Of a DNA stretch of 64,000 nucleotides, positions 11,328 through 22,729 are shown piece by piece (the first letter of the stretch is position 1; each line of letters opens with the position of its first letter). Source of the DNA: Asparagopsis taxiformis (Eukaryota > Rhodophyta > Florideophyceae > Bonnemaisoniales > Bonnemaisoniaceae); contig JALQPE010000238.1 in assembly GCA_030407315.1 (NCBI GenBank), forward strand, positions 1 to 64,000, given 5' to 3'. A program made the translations under genes and the position numbers. The notes under the pieces are model-generated. The model made no database searches. It worked only from the letters and a program-made list of their open reading frames with translations, and had not been told where the DNA came from.

Positions 11328-11840
11328 TCAAACACTGCCTTGAGGCAGTTTGAGAAATTCGATAGTGCACTTCTCTAGCGATAGATACAGTGGCTGAAAC
11401 TGTAATAGTTTGTCGATCAGGAATGCGATGGCAGCACTCTGAACGGCGACAGTGCCAGAGACCCAGATCAACATCCTTGTAAAAGTTTTCTGACTGCTTC
11501 CACCAGCCAAGTTTGGTAGTTGGCCTAAACAGCAAGCACCAATTCAGCGCATTTCTGTTGCTCGGCATCTAATGAAAAGGTTGAAAACGCTCTATATCTC
11601 AAACGGCATCGTGCACTGCCCAACGGCCAGAATCTCCTGACTAATCCTTCCACCGCATAAACTAAACAACAACGCAATGGTCGGCATCAACCCCGCTTGT
11701 CGCAAATCAACACGATCGGCATTCCAGCACATTGGGTCGAACCATAACACAACAGTGTTAGCCGAGACACTGCGCATGGCCGTGATCGATAAACCACCGA
11801 TACCAAGTTCATAATGCCCGAATCCTCCACTCGGCAGCAT
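11328..11840 (-). pseudogene. Possible membrane-protein remnant
   Basis: On the minus strand two interrupted frames (11840–11592 and 11510–11328) contain hydrophobic stretches (LMPTIALLFSLCGG; TVAVQSAAIAFLID) and little low-complexity sequence. A stop and a frame change lie between them. It could be a decayed membrane-protein gene convergent with the LPMO gene and divergent from the Sel1 gene. No family is recognised, and chance frames are possible. Confidence 0.25.
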
Positions 11841-11973
11841 CACTGGTGATTTCCCGTTGTTTCCGCCATGCCTGTCGACCTTCACCCTCCATGCCACGCA
11901 TTCGACCGGTGAAATAACCGCACCAGCCGGCCATCACGTGCACCATTCCACGACGACCCATCTGCGCAGCAGC

Positions 11974-13633
11974 ATGGCAGGGCTAAGTCTGCCGGAGATG
12001 GTCGAAGTGGGCATGACCGTGGAGGTACTGTGGCCGGTCGTGATCTGGGGCACGCGCAAGAAGGAAAACCCAACAAATTCTTGGTGGAAAGCGTGCGTGC
12101 TCGAGATTTGGTGCAATGGCATTGAAAATTGCGGGCGCATCGAGTACCATGAGAGCTTTGGTCATCCACGCACGATTTGCGTAGTTCGCTTTCTGGAAGG
12201 AAAACTCGTGGATTATGGCTCTCCGTCACGCGACGACTCGGTACAAATGCCGTCTATGAACCTGAAATGGCGCATTGCAAACGCATCAAATCCGACGGAA
12301 GATGTTCAACTATCTTCTGCGTCAGGCAAAACGACACGCGGTGCACGTCACACTGCAGCCGCTGAAAGCTCGCTGCTCGCACAAAAAATTGCAGCTATGA
12401 GTCGCCAGCTCGACGACGTCCAGAGCTTGCTGCGCGAACACACGGATCAATGGGCAGTGATTGTCGATTGTGAATCATCTCGCGTTTCGACAGACGTCGC
12501 GCAGGTACCGCTCATGCGGAATTTGGCACAACTTTATGAAAAGGGCTGCCAGCCGAACAGCGAAGAGGCAAGCGTAAGGTACAAACGCTGCGCATTGGCG
12601 GAAGATATCACGTCCGGACTTCAGCTGGGAAAAAAGTATCGCGATGCGGATGGCAGCGAAAGAGACTATGAACAAGCAGTGGCGCTGTTTCGTCGCGCAG
12701 CAGCCTCGGGATCGCTGGAGGCCAAGGTTCATCTTGTAAACATGTATGAGAATGGACATGAAGTGCAACAGGACTTGAAAAGGGCGTACGCCCTTTTCAA
12801 GTCCTGCTGCAACGTTGCAATTGTATCGGGAGGCAGCGGATGGAGGACTAGCAGTCGGCAGAACGAATATTGCAATCATGTACGAGACGGGACACGGCGT
12901 GGAGATGGACGAGGCGCGTGCAGCACAGTTGTACGAAGAGGGAATTATGGGCGGCGATATCTCGGCAAAGAATGATCTTGGCGTCATGTTTGAGGAGGGA
13001 TGCGGCGTGCAGAAGGACATTGCAGAAGATTTTCGACTGTACAAGTCGGGATCTGATTACGGAGACGCAGATTGTATGAACAATCTCGCGACGCTGTACG
13101 ACAATGGAAATGGTGAAGGGACTGATAAGAAGCGCGCTTTTGAGCTGTATGAGCGGTCAGCGCAGAGTGGGAATGCGTTTGCAATGTACAATTTAGCATG
13201 CATGCTGGAGAACGGCGAGGGCATTCGACGGGATTTGCGACGTGCGGTAACGCTGTATGAATCGGCGGCACGCAAGGGGAATGTCGCAAGTAAGACGAGT
13301 TTAGCAGAGATGTATACATCGATATATCGAGGCGGAAAGGGTATTGATGTGGATTTCGTATAAGCGAGAGCGCTTTATGAGGAGGCGGTCCAGAAGTTTG
13401 ACGTGGACGCGATGTGTAGTCTGGAAAAGATTTAAGAAACTGGGCTGGGTGTCGCGGTGGACTTGAAGAGGGCTTGGCGATTGTACGTTGATGCGCACTT
13501 GCATGGTGCTATTGAGGGAACGTGTGGGATGGAGCGGTTGGATCAGATCAAGGATGGCGTTGAGGTGAAAGAGGAGCGCAAGATGGACGCCGCTGTAGTA
13601 GTAAGTAAGCGGAAACGCAGTGGACGTAGTTAG
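11974..13633 (+). pseudogene. Sel1-repeat (SLR) protein, broken
   Basis: The first ATG that fits is at 11974. The N-terminal ~110 residues (GMTVEVLWPVVIWG…NSWWKACVLEI…LKWR) resemble the N-terminus of the F1b protein at 28074–29435. A coiled-coil-like stretch (LAQKIAAMSRQLDDVQSLL) follows, then about nine Sel1 repeats of ~36 residues (AVALFRRAAASGSLEAKVHL; ARAAQLYEEGIMGGDISAKN; AFELYERSAQSGNAFAMYNL). Sel1 repeats are TPR-like scaffolds for protein partners. The frame is lost at a perfect inverted duplication (12766–12811) inside a repeat and resumes at about 12815. A TAA at about 13372 and a TAA near 13433 interrupt the last repeats. It lies in the captured segment. The partner is unknown. Confidence 0.75.
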
Positions 13634-14266
13634 CAACGTACCATCCATGATCAACACTGAAAATTGAGTTCAATTCTCCGAATTATTTCGTGTAGTCGCC
13701 AAAGTTTTGCTTTCATCCGAAATGTGGAAATACACGAATTCATGTGTGCCTTTGACGAGTATTCCACGTCGCAGTACGACATCGGTTGGGCATGGCGCTG
13801 AAGAGCACAAATGTCCCGATGAACGCCATAGATTTCAGCTCTTTACGACGCGCTGCTTGTGTCATGGGTTACTCACTGCTGTTAACAGTACCACGTGCTG
13901 TTAACAGCACCTACGCCCAATTGGGCGTAGGTACTGCTATTGACCATCTGTGCTTGGAATGTATGGTAGGAAACACCAATTCAACGATGGGAACTGAGTT
14001 TGGACCTTTACCAAGACGGCATCCAAGCGGAGACATGTCTCGTCCGATTCCGGCATTTTTTGAACAAAATAACATTGAGATCTAAGAAAACTAGAAACCA
14101 ACCTCGCCCACCACATCATCCTGATCAACCCGTCGGAAGTCGATCTCGCCCTCATCACAATGCCGCTCAATACAGCATTTCTGCCAGCTACAGCTTGCAT
14201 CTTTTGATCGAATAGAAACAGCGCATTTGTGAAGAGGTTCAAACCAGCCCAGTCAACGCAGATCGT
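13634..14266. other. Spacer without a supportable gene
   Basis: Short frames only. A perfect 30-bp palindrome centred on CCAATTGG lies at 13908–13939. The first exon of the downstream SSB gene may lie here, but no splice junction could be fixed. Confidence 0.4.
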
Positions 14267-14814
14267 GTGCAATTTAGAAGTCGCGTCTGCACGCGACTAT
14301 GCGCTCAGCCGACAGCATGCGCAACATCAGACGCTGGTGACAACAAGCAGGAAGAACGTGATCCGTACGTTCTGAACGAGGAGCTTGCAATTGCTGGTGA
14401 ATTTCCCCCCGAGATCCCCTGGCTGAACAAAGTGGTTTTGACGGGTCGGCTGGAACGCGACCCGGAATTGAAGCAAATGAGGCCAGATTTCAATGTATGC
14501 AAGTTCTCGATGGCGGTGGAGAATACGTGGGATCCTGATTGGGGGCCTGATCAGGAGAGGAATAGTTGGTATGATGTGAAGCTCTGGGCCCAGAGCTCCA
14601 CGTCATACCAACTATTCCTCTGGGTCTCCGGGTGACAGAGCTGCGTCGACAGCGAAGAAGGGGCTCCGAGTTGGTATTTCAGGCGGAATTGGTATCAATT
14701 CATGGACTAGTGCCGATGGTGAAACAAGGACCAATATTGTAGTTACAGCTGAGTCGTTTGAAATTCTGCAGTCGCGGTCGGAGCCGTCCCCTGGCCTCTC
14801 CAATGGTTCTTAGC
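14267..14814 (+). pseudogene. Organelle-type single-stranded DNA-binding protein, broken
   Basis: Residues WLNKVVLTGRLERDPELKQM and FSMAVENTWDPDW…WYDVKLW are the N-terminal OB-fold half of a bacterial/organelle SSB, which coats ssDNA in mitochondria or plastids. The fold resumes at about 14660 with KKGLRVGISGGIGINSW…TNIVVTAESFEIL, then SRSEPSPGLSNGS and a stop. A perfect inverted duplication at 14556–14621, centred on GGGCCC, replaces the central strand and breaks the frame. There is no ATG at the visible 5' end, so an upstream exon with the targeting peptide is missing or unrecognised. It is the last gene of the captured host segment in F1a. Confidence 0.75.
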
Positions 14815-15560
14815 GCAGTAGAAGGGACGCGTACCATCGCAATTACAACGAAAGCCGGGTAGAGCCTGATAACAAGCTAAATGACCTGCAATTCTAACTA
14901 TTTTGTTCCAAGCCAAACCAAAATATAATAAAGCCTATGGAAACTGTCAACCAAGTTAGCTATAGCTAACTTGTTATAACAAAAGTGAATTGATAGAGAC
15001 TGTTTAAACTTTAGTGTTGGACTCGCTCGTAATACAGCAGGTAAGCCTCGCTGTTCAGAACACCATTCCATAGTCTGTTACGCATTGTGATATTGAGTAC
15101 AATTCCTTCACATTCTTTGGCAGCCGTGTATATGTATAACACGCAGCGCGGGGAGAGAAGTGTCCTCAAGACGAGCTGCTGACGTTCGAAAGTGGAATTG
15201 TGTCATTTGTAAACATATCAACGGTCAATGAACCGTTTCTCTGGGCATCTACGAAAGCAGCACAGTGTAGTACTTATGCAAGGTATTTATTGTCTTTATT
15301 CTCATTGAAGTCTTTACAATCGATAGAACTAATACATAAACTCCCCTAAATTAATCTAAGCCTCAAACTGTGGCTGGAACTGACAACGTGCAGCGGCAGT
15401 GATTCATTCAAAATGTTGGAAAGTTGATCCTATCGTGTGAATGTGTGACACAAATCATCGTTCCCATCTGAGTGCGGTCTATCTGCTCTCCTCTAGAACT
15501 TATACTCCCTCGTACTAACTTCCCTGCATCCAACTATCAGTAAAGCTCCCGCACAATTAC
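14815..15560. other. No gene seen
   Basis: AT-rich sequence between the SSB remnant and the right terminus of F1a, with no coherent reading frame. In F1b and F2 the region next to this type of end (end B) carries the ORF1 gene, so F1a has lost it. Confidence 0.4.
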
Positions 15561-16013
15561 TATAGTCGTATACTACACACCATTCCAATATTTATCTTCA
15601 CATTAACACTATGCCCCTTATTTCCTCTCAAGTCCACTCCACCAGACAGTGTTGTGAACCAATGCACGGTACTACCCGCAGACAATACAATTTGCTATCT
15701 ACACTTCTGTCTACAGATTTCCCCAGACAGTGCAGTAATACAATACAATGCACTGCCTCAGACAGTAAAATGTACTGTCTGCACATACTGTCTGGCGGCA
15801 ACACTTCCGGACAGTAAAATTTACTGTTCTGGACAGTAAATTTTACTGTTTTTGGTACTGTCCAGATTTCGTGCCAGTTTATTGCTGCAGCAGTATTCTG
15901 AAATTTCCAGACAGTAAATTTTACTGTCTCCGCGCACTGTCTTGGCCAGACAGTAATTTTTACTGTCTCAGACAGTAAATTTACTGTCTTTTTCCATTCC
16001 CAACACCGTAGTG
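15560..16013. repeat. CACTA terminus (end B) with subterminal repeats, right end of F1a
   Basis: It ends CAACACCGTAGTG and holds many inverted GACAGTAAAATTTACTGTC units. It is a close inverted copy of 25355–25800 over about 430 bp. The two therefore represent the same end of two element copies and differ from end A at position 5. Confidence 0.8.
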
Positions 16014-16014
16014 T

Positions 16015-19000
16015 GGAAAACTACGCTTTTGTGTTGACTATCGGGGTCTTAACGACATCACGATCAATGATGTGTACCCCCTTCCAAGAATGGACGATTG
16101 TATTGAATCCCTCGGAGATGCTCAGGTATTCACTACCTTGGATTGTAACTCTGGTTACTGGCAGATACCCGTTGCACAGGACGACCGTGACAAGATGGCA
16201 TTTACCTCCCACTTGGGAACATACTGTTTCAAACGCCTTCCTTTTGGCTTGAAGAATGCTCCGGCCACGTTCCAACGTGCTATCGATATCATATTGAGCA
16301 GCGTTCGCTGGCAGACTTGTCTGATATACTTAGACGATGTGATCGTATTCTCCCGGGACGAAGCGGAACACCTCCACCACGTGGACCAGGTCCTCTCTCT
16401 CCTACGGAAGGCAGGGGTCACCCTAAAGTTGACAAAGTGTCAATTCTTCGAAAAGAAAGTTGACTACCTTGGTCATGTCGTGATGCCGGGCAAGCTAGCC
16501 GTCGCACAAAATGCCACCGCGGCAATCGCCAATGTGGTCTTTCCCCAAACTCCCACGCAGATGCGCTCCTTCCTAGGAAGTTGCGGAGTCTTCCGCCGAT
16601 TCATTAAAGGATACGCGGCAATTGCCCACCCCTTAAACGAAATGCTGACCAAAGACAACATCCCTAAGTTCGGGAAAGAACCTCCCACTGAGGAGCAACA
16701 ACGCGCGTTCACTGCCCTCAAGGAGGTCATGATCAAGCCACCGATACTGGCACTACCCAAGTTAGGTAAACCTTACACCGTGGACACGGACGCGTCCGCG
16801 TACCAAATAGGATGCGCTCTGCTACAGCAGCAGGAGGAAGGGAATGACCCTAAGCCAATCGGCTATTGGTCGCGAACGCTAACCAAACCTGAAAGAGGAT
16901 ACTCCCCCACGGAACGCGAATGCTTAGCCGTCGTGTGGGCTGTCACTACCCTACGTCCATACTTGGAGCAAACGAAGTTTGTTGCTCGAACGGACCATAA
17001 CGCGCTGCGATGGCTTATGAATATCAATGACCCTTCGGGAAGACTATGCCGTTGGCGCCTCCGACTTGCGGAATTCGATTACCAAATCGTCTACCGACCC
17101 GGTCGGGTTCACCAACTACCAGACGCCTTGTCGCGTGTAGAAACCACCGGCGAGACGCCCATTCCCATCGACGATGAAATACCAACTCTGTTGGCTACGC
17201 GTGCACCACAGGGTGAAACGCACCCCGACGATGACGTCGATGTCTGGTACTATGACCTTTCTCTAGCCAGAGACGTGGAGAAACAATCTACCTCCAAAGG
17301 TTCCCCCTTCCTAACAACTCATCCGCATACGGAAAACTTTAGCCCAATAACTCTCAAGGAGTGGCTCGAGGAGCAACAAGCCGATTTCTGTCAACAGGCC
17401 CTTGCCTCTCAGAAGTCTGACTCGCTCTTCTTCGAGGATGAAGACGGTGTCCTTTGTAGGAAGTCTAAGTTGGACGGATCATTCCAGATTGTAGTACCCA
17501 AAGCCTTGCGGCTACGTCTATTGACAATGTGCCACCATGGCCTATTAGCAGGACACCCTGGTCAGAATCGCATGTACGACACGATGCGCTTATCCTACTA
17601 TTGGCCTGCAATGGCTGCGGACATAACCGGAACAGTCGAACGCTGTTCAGCGTGCGCAAAGAACCGGCTACGGTTGCGCAAACAGGCGAGCACCCTTCAG
17701 CTGTTCCCAGCTACCATTCCTCTGGATGACGTCGCGATTGACCTCCTCGGTCCTCTACCACGTACCAAGGAATGCAATGTGCACCTACTGGTGATATCAC
17801 GCCGCTTTACCAAGCTCACCCAAGTGGTTCCCTTGCGAAGCATCACAGCCTACCATGTGGCAGTGGCCTTCTGTACACACTGGGTGTTCAAGTACGGTCC
17901 CCCACGGACATTATTATCCGACAACGGTCCGCAATTTGCGTCAAAGTTCTTCCAGGCTGTCTGCCTCCAGTTGGGAACGAAGAACGTCTTCACGACGGCA
18001 TACCATCCCCAGACAAATGGGCAAGTCGAACGGTACAACCGTACTATGTTGAACATGCTACGTAATTACGTCAATGATAACCAGGATGACTGGGATGTCT
18101 ACGCACCAGCGTTAACGTATGCGTACGATACGCACGTGCATCGCACAACGGGTACCACACCCTTCGACCTAATCCTAAGCCGACCTCCGCCACCATACGC
18201 GACACACCACTCGGTAAGACGAAGAACAACGCCGGATGCGTTCACGAAGCAAGACTTCTTACGCCGTATCACGGACACCATCGAGCTGGCAGGTAAACGT
18301 CTACACAGCGCACAGGCGCGATACAAACGCAACTTCGACCGGTCGATCCGGAAGTCCAAACGACTCATCACGACCGATGATTATGTGTACCTGGACAACC
18401 CAGAAGTCCGCGAACGGAATAAGCTAACTCCGATAGCCCAAGGTCCCTACAGGGTTATCCGTGCCGGACGGCGTACGGTGTACATTGATCGCGACGGTAT
18501 TACCGAAAAGGTTAGCCTCGACAGAGTCGCACTCGCTCCTCGTCCGGAAGACAATCAAACGCCATCCCTTGCATCACCCCCCGCTAAAGCGCGCGACACA
18601 CCATCAGGTACAGACGCCCTCGCGTCGACTACACAACACCACCAACCGCCGAGCGGACAACAAAGCGCACAAAGCGGACCACCCCCACCAAGTCCTACGC
18701 AGGAACCTCCCACCATGGAGCATACATCGTCTTCGCGACAACCTATAATTAGGATAACAGGAGAAGGTAGTGGTTTGGGACAAACCACCCTTCAGGAGGG
18801 GGCCCCCGACACTATACGCGTAAGCCAAAATTTTCCGCAACCCTCCCGGGACGAGCGCAATAAACCGCCACCCTCGGGTAGTGCACCCACAATCGGGAGC
18901 GAGGCACACGACCTAAGTCGCTCACTTGGGCATCAACAAACCACACCCATGGTATCACCCGAGCCGAGTCGCACGCAATTGCGAAGAAGTCAGCGACGAA

Positions 19001-19560
19001 GACGCCAAGACAACACTGCCGATGTAGATCAACAGCAATGCCCCAACCCTAACCGGGCTCATACACAGCACAAGCGAACGCCGCGCCAAACCACGGCAGG
19101 GGCCGATGCCATCTACCCAACCCGAAGGCGTTCGACCCGCACAAAAGCGACAAAAGGACTACCATTTGGAGCACGCGGACAGACGCCGGACCTCGTGGAA
19201 CCACGGGCAACCACCCCCAATGGGGAACAAGAAGTATCGCTGCGATCAACTCGCCCAAACGGCGAACAATTTGCTTCCCCCGACGAGGCGGTGGAAACCC
19301 CAAGGGGAAGTGACGACGCAATGCACGCACCCTCAGCGGAGGAGTACGCAATAGACGACCTGGTCGACTACGTCACTGACGACGACGGTGAACAATGGTT
19401 CCTGGTAAAATGGTATGGCTACCGCAAGCCAACATGGACGCAACGTACAAACGTCCCACCCGAATGGGCATCGCGGTACTTCCGTCGAATGCAACCCCAC
19501 AAAGGTAGCAAGCCACCGCGCCGAGCGCGCACGCGCACACCCAGAAGTGGGAAGAAGTAG
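16015..19560 (+). CDS. pol: Gypsy Pol: reverse transcriptase, RNase H, integrase, chromodomain (5' truncated)
   Basis: About 1,182 codons are open from the insertion point to the stop. The frame enters at GKLRFCVDYRGLN of reverse transcriptase and passes the catalytic YLDD box (LIYLDDVIVFSRD, about 16323–16360). RNase H follows (YTVDTDASAYQIG; YSPTERECLAVVWA; RTDHNALRWL). Then come the integrase zinc finger (HHGLLAGHPGQNR … CSACAKNR) and the integrase core with GPPRTLLSDNGPQF and HPQTNGQVERYNRT. A long Pro/Ser/Thr/Arg-rich tail ends in a chromodomain-like segment (YAIDDLVDYVTDDDGEQWFL, VKWYGY). Such chromodomains steer integration to marked chromatin. No internal stop is visible, so the element was recently active before interruption. 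CACTA element F1a replaces everything upstream of the FCVDYRG region. Confidence 0.92.
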   Translation, partial: GKLRFCVDYRGLNDITINDVYPLPRMDDCIESLGDAQVFTTLDCNSGYWQIPVAQDDRDKMAFTSHLGTYCFKRLPFGLKNAPATFQRAIDIILSSVRWQTCLIYLDDVIVFSRDEAEHLHHVDQVLSLLRKAGVTLKLTKCQFFEKKVDYLGHVVMPGKLAVAQNATAAIANVVFPQTPTQMRSFLGSCGVFRRFIKGYAAIAHPLNEMLTKDNIPKFGKEPPTEEQQRAFTALKEVMIKPPILALPKLGKPYTVDTDASAYQIGCALLQQQEEGNDPKPIGYWSRTLTKPERGYSPTERECLAVVWAVTTLRPYLEQTKFVARTDHNALRWLMNINDPSGRLCRWRLRLAEFDYQIVYRPGRVHQLPDALSRVETTGETPIPIDDEIPTLLATRAPQGETHPDDDVDVWYYDLSLARDVEKQSTSKGSPFLTTHPHTENFSPITLKEWLEEQQADFCQQALASQKSDSLFFEDEDGVLCRKSKLDGSFQIVVPKALRLRLLTMCHHGLLAGHPGQNRMYDTMRLSYYWPAMAADITGTVERCSACAKNRLRLRKQASTLQLFPATIPLDDVAIDLLGPLPRTKECNVHLLVISRRFTKLTQVVPLRSITAYHVAVAFCTHWVFKYGPPRTLLSDNGPQFASKFFQAVCLQLGTKNVFTTAYHPQTNGQVERYNRTMLNMLRNYVNDNQDDWDVYAPALTYAYDTHVHRTTGTTPFDLILSRPPPPYATHHSVRRRTTPDAFTKQDFLRRITDTIELAGKRLHSAQARYKRNFDRSIRKSKRLITTDDYVYLDNPEVRERNKLTPIAQGPYRVIRAGRRTVYIDRDGITEKVSLDRVALAPRPEDNQTPSLASPPAKARDTPSGTDALASTTQHHQPPSGQQSAQSGPPPPSPTQEPPTMEHTSSSRQPIIRITGEGSGLGQTTLQEGAPDTIRVSQNFPQPSRDERNKPPPSGSAPTIGSEAHDLSRSLGHQQTTPMVSPEPSRTQLRRSQRRRRQDNTADVDQQQCPNPNRAHTQHKRTPRQTTAGADAIYPTRRRSTRTKATKGLPFGARGQTPDLVEPRATTPNGEQEVSLRSTRPNGEQFASPDEAVETPRGSDDAMHAPSAEEYAIDDLVDYVTDDDGEQWFLVKWYGYRKPTWTQRTNVPPEWASRYFRRMQPHKGSKPPRRARTRTPRSGKK

Positions 19561-20188
19561 CATAACCCCGCAGGGACGACAACCTAACAAAAGGGACGAG
19601 TCCACCCTGTGGGTATGCGACGGGTACCGAGGCCTCGGGAGGCTAGGCCGAAAAGGGCGCGCTATATGTCTGCACACCGCCAACCGGAGAAAAATTAAGA
19701 AATTTGGAAAAACAAAAAAAATCCGCTAACAAGGCTTTCAACAAAACAAGTCAACACGTCAACGTGATGATGCATCTTTAGTGTACCTCAAGGGTGCCTC
19801 AGGACCACCTGATGAACAAAGGCGCAACGCAGAAGCGTGTTCAAACTACCCTTAGAGGTTTCGCACGAAGGCAATTGCCTGTCCTCAGCGACGATAGTGG
19901 CTCGAAGGCCGAGCCCGATGGGAAGCAGACGGTGCCGCAGGGGCGGGAGCACGCTCGTTCGTCGAAGGACGAGGATGGCGGGGTGGAACCCTTGCGTAGG
20001 TCGGGTTGCGACGCAAACCACGCTGCGGAACAGCACCAGCACCCCGACGGTGGGCAGGCACAGGGCCATGCGAAGGCGCGAACGCAGGAGCGGCTACCTC
20101 AACCGTGGGAACAGACGCCGAACGCGGAGATAAGTCCGGTGATTCAGGCGACCCTATCCGGGTATCCAATCGCGCGAGCAAAAGGGTA

Positions 20189-22729
20189 TCAGCACCCGCG
20201 GCACCCACGGGGGGAACGAAGACGAGTACGCACGTTGCGTTCCGGAGAACCGTCATCAGGAGAACGAGCACGCCGACGCGAGTAACCAGGCTGAACCGCC
20301 TCCTCGCCACCCCCTCCGGGAACAACGCGCACGGCAGCAGTCGCTTGCTGTAGCTGACGCCGGGCGTCCTCTAATTCATCTTCTAATTCCCCGACCCGGG
20401 CCCGCAACTCCGCCGCATCATGGCGCGCTGCCTCAATCTCCTTATCCGCCACGCGGCGACGTCCACGTTCCTCACGGAGGCGTTCTCGGGCGTCGTTACG
20501 CTGCTCGCGTCCATGCTTGTAGCGATTAGCTAACGTAATACACGACAGCGCAAGCGTATCCAACGCGGAGTTGACAACATAACGCCCATTGGCAGATACA
20601 AAAATAGAAGCGATCGTGCCATCCCCAATTTCCTCGGCCAACTGCCGCACTTGCGGAACCGACATCAACTCGCGACCGGACAATTCCCCACGTAGGATGT
20701 TCACAGCCGGAGGCTGACGCGGAGTACCGTCATCACCATTAATGGATGGCTCCGAGCCCTTGTCAGACGACACGAATGCCTCCACGGCGGGTCCCATCTG
20801 CGAAGGCGGGGCAGCCACGGGCTGAGGGGCTGGCGCGGTAGGCGTAGTGTCCATCGGGACAGGCCTTTCGTACAAGTCAGCGGAACCACCAGGTGGTAAG
20901 GGAGCGACAGGAGCAAAACTCCGCCCTGCGTAGGGAGACCTACCCCCCGGGCCGCCCAGTTCGGCATTCCACCACGGACGCGGTACGAACGCTTCGCCAA
21001 CCGGCTGGTACTTGTAAGACTCGGGGTGCCCATCGGAGTAAGTCTCAGGCTCCAGGCCGTAATATCCATCATCGGTAAATTCACTATCCCTTCGGTAAGG
21101 AGGTAGCTCCGCTGCCGTACCCTCTCGATGGTTCAACACGTTGATACGTAACGCCCTCACCGGCAAGTCACTAGTCGTGAAGATAACCACCTTTTCCGGT
21201 GCGAGCCCAGTAATGTTGGTACTCACCATCTCCTGCGGATAGTCACCGCTCCCACGAGCTACCTCCAACAACCTTCGGACCACCGATGCCGGTAATTACC
21301 GACTATGGGGAACGACCGCCGACTGCGGTACCGACGTGATGTCATGCCAAGTACGGCTTACCTTTTCGATGAGTGTCGTGTCCAACACCGGCACGAAGCC
21401 CCGCGTCTCAGCGATACGAGCCAACTCGATCCCTATCAGGACTTCCCTCTCCAATTCGAGATAAGAAAGGAACCTGTCGCGTTGCCAAGCGGGCGCCTCG
21501 TGAAGAGCAGAATGATGGAAATACACCAGTGACAGTGAGTCGGCAATCGGCAAACACATCGGTGGAGATGACTTTCCACGCATATGATGCTCGTAATGAC
21601 CTGTTTCGGGACGAGGGGGGTACGCGAACCAGCGAGACCGAACTATCGGCATGTCCTTCACCGTTCCTTGATAGGATTCCAACTGGAACAACCGACGGTT
21701 CATACGTTCAACGAAAAGTGCATCCCCGGGATGGAGCAGGAAGGTCCTATCGCTGAATAGCGCGTGAGATACGCCGAAGTGGCGCATCGGGCGACTCGAA
21801 GGGAGACGGGCATACGCCGACCAGCACTCATTCTGTACCTGGTGACTCTGCCCTCGGAGGGAACTCATGAGAAACATGTCGCGACGCAATTCGCTTCTCG
21901 GACGGTCGGTAAATTCCCTACGAGGGAGCCGCGCAAACGGATAATGTTTCCAAGGAGCTACTAACTCACGCCTGAAAGGCAAGACCCTAGAATCGAATAC
22001 CATCAGCTCATCAGCGTTGGTAGGGTAGAACTCCCCGGGGAAACGCCAGTTAGCAGTGGGTTTCGGAACCCTAACGGGAGTGTCGTAGGACGTGGCAGCC
22101 GGTGCTGAGGCAGGCGCAGCAGCGTACGGATCGACCAAGGTTGTGCCCGATGGCCTCTCGCTTAAAGAAGCAGTAACGGGAACTGCACCGGACCCACTCT
22201 GGGTAGCTCCGCCGGCAGAGGTGTATGGGTCCGCAGCCGACCCAACGACCTGAGTACTTGCCTTCTCGGATTCCGCCCGAGCGGCCTCTCTGCGTAACTC
22301 CTCATCCCTACGCTTACGTGCGTCTGCCAGGATCTGCTGGTTGCGGCGACCATATTCCTCATAAGGGTTCGCCGAAGCGCTACGACCCGAGGAGGTACGA
22401 ACCGCTGAGGCGGAGGGCCGGGCCATAGTTGACCGGGAACTCAGCTGATGCCTAACAGACGATTGCCTCGCGGGTTTCGGCGTCGCGCCTCCTTCGGCGA
22501 TAACTTCGACAACGTCGTCGGCATCCGCCGGCATTGCTCCTTGTGGGGACAGACCGGTAATCTTAGCGGGCTCGGTTGCGTGTGACGACGGCGTAGCCGA
22601 TGACTGTTTGGCAGCAGCCACCGGAGTGGAAGGCTTCTGGGAAGCAGGCGAGTCGACTGGGCCGAGGCTGCGCCCTTGCGAACATCTCCCGGTTGGGGTT
22701 GTGGGACAAGAGCTGAAACGGGCGAGCAC
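20189..22729 (-). CDS. Antisense ORF of the gypsy element
   Basis: On the minus strand an open frame of about 847 codons is broken only by one in-frame TAA at 21296. Left of that stop the frame resumes as VVRRLLEVARG. The protein has a disordered Pro/Ala/Ser-rich N-terminus, a folded middle (NWRFPGEFYPTNADELMVF; HFGVSHALFSDRTFLLHPGD) and a C-terminal coiled coil (ARERLREERGRRRVADKEIE; ARVGELEDELEDARRQLQQ). A separate minus-strand frame at 23848–23498 could be its 5' exon. No family is recognised; extra antisense ORFs between pol and the 3' LTR are known in some plant gypsy elements. It could be a gag- or env-like accessory protein, or chance openness of GC-rich DNA, which the coiled coil argues against. 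Confidence 0.45.

Larger units (their letters stand above)
5..16013. mobile_element. CACTA element F1a, defective, with captured host genes
   Basis: The left end reads CACTACGGTGTTG and the right end CAACACCGTAGTG, the termini of the CACTA/EnSpm class. TG lies on both sides (3–4 and 16014–16015), a possible 2-bp target duplication, although only four bases are visible on the left. The right end interrupts a gypsy reverse transcriptase. From the left the element holds subterminal repeats, an end-proximal arm (1381–2427), a ParB–dioxygenase pseudogene, foldback repeats, a captured segment with LPMO, Sel1-repeat and SSB genes, and the opposite terminus. The order of the end arm and the ParB–dioxygenase remnant matches F1b read from its far end, so F1a looks like an internally deleted relative in inverse orientation. 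No transposase was found. Pairing of these two ends is inference; a short extra terminus copy lies at 6488. Confidence 0.6.

Noticed and set aside
6488..16013. CACTA element bounded by the terminus at 6488 and the end at 16013
   Set aside because: The 6488 copy carries only ~60 bases of terminal sequence and its flank gives no duplication with the right side, while position 5 does (TG).
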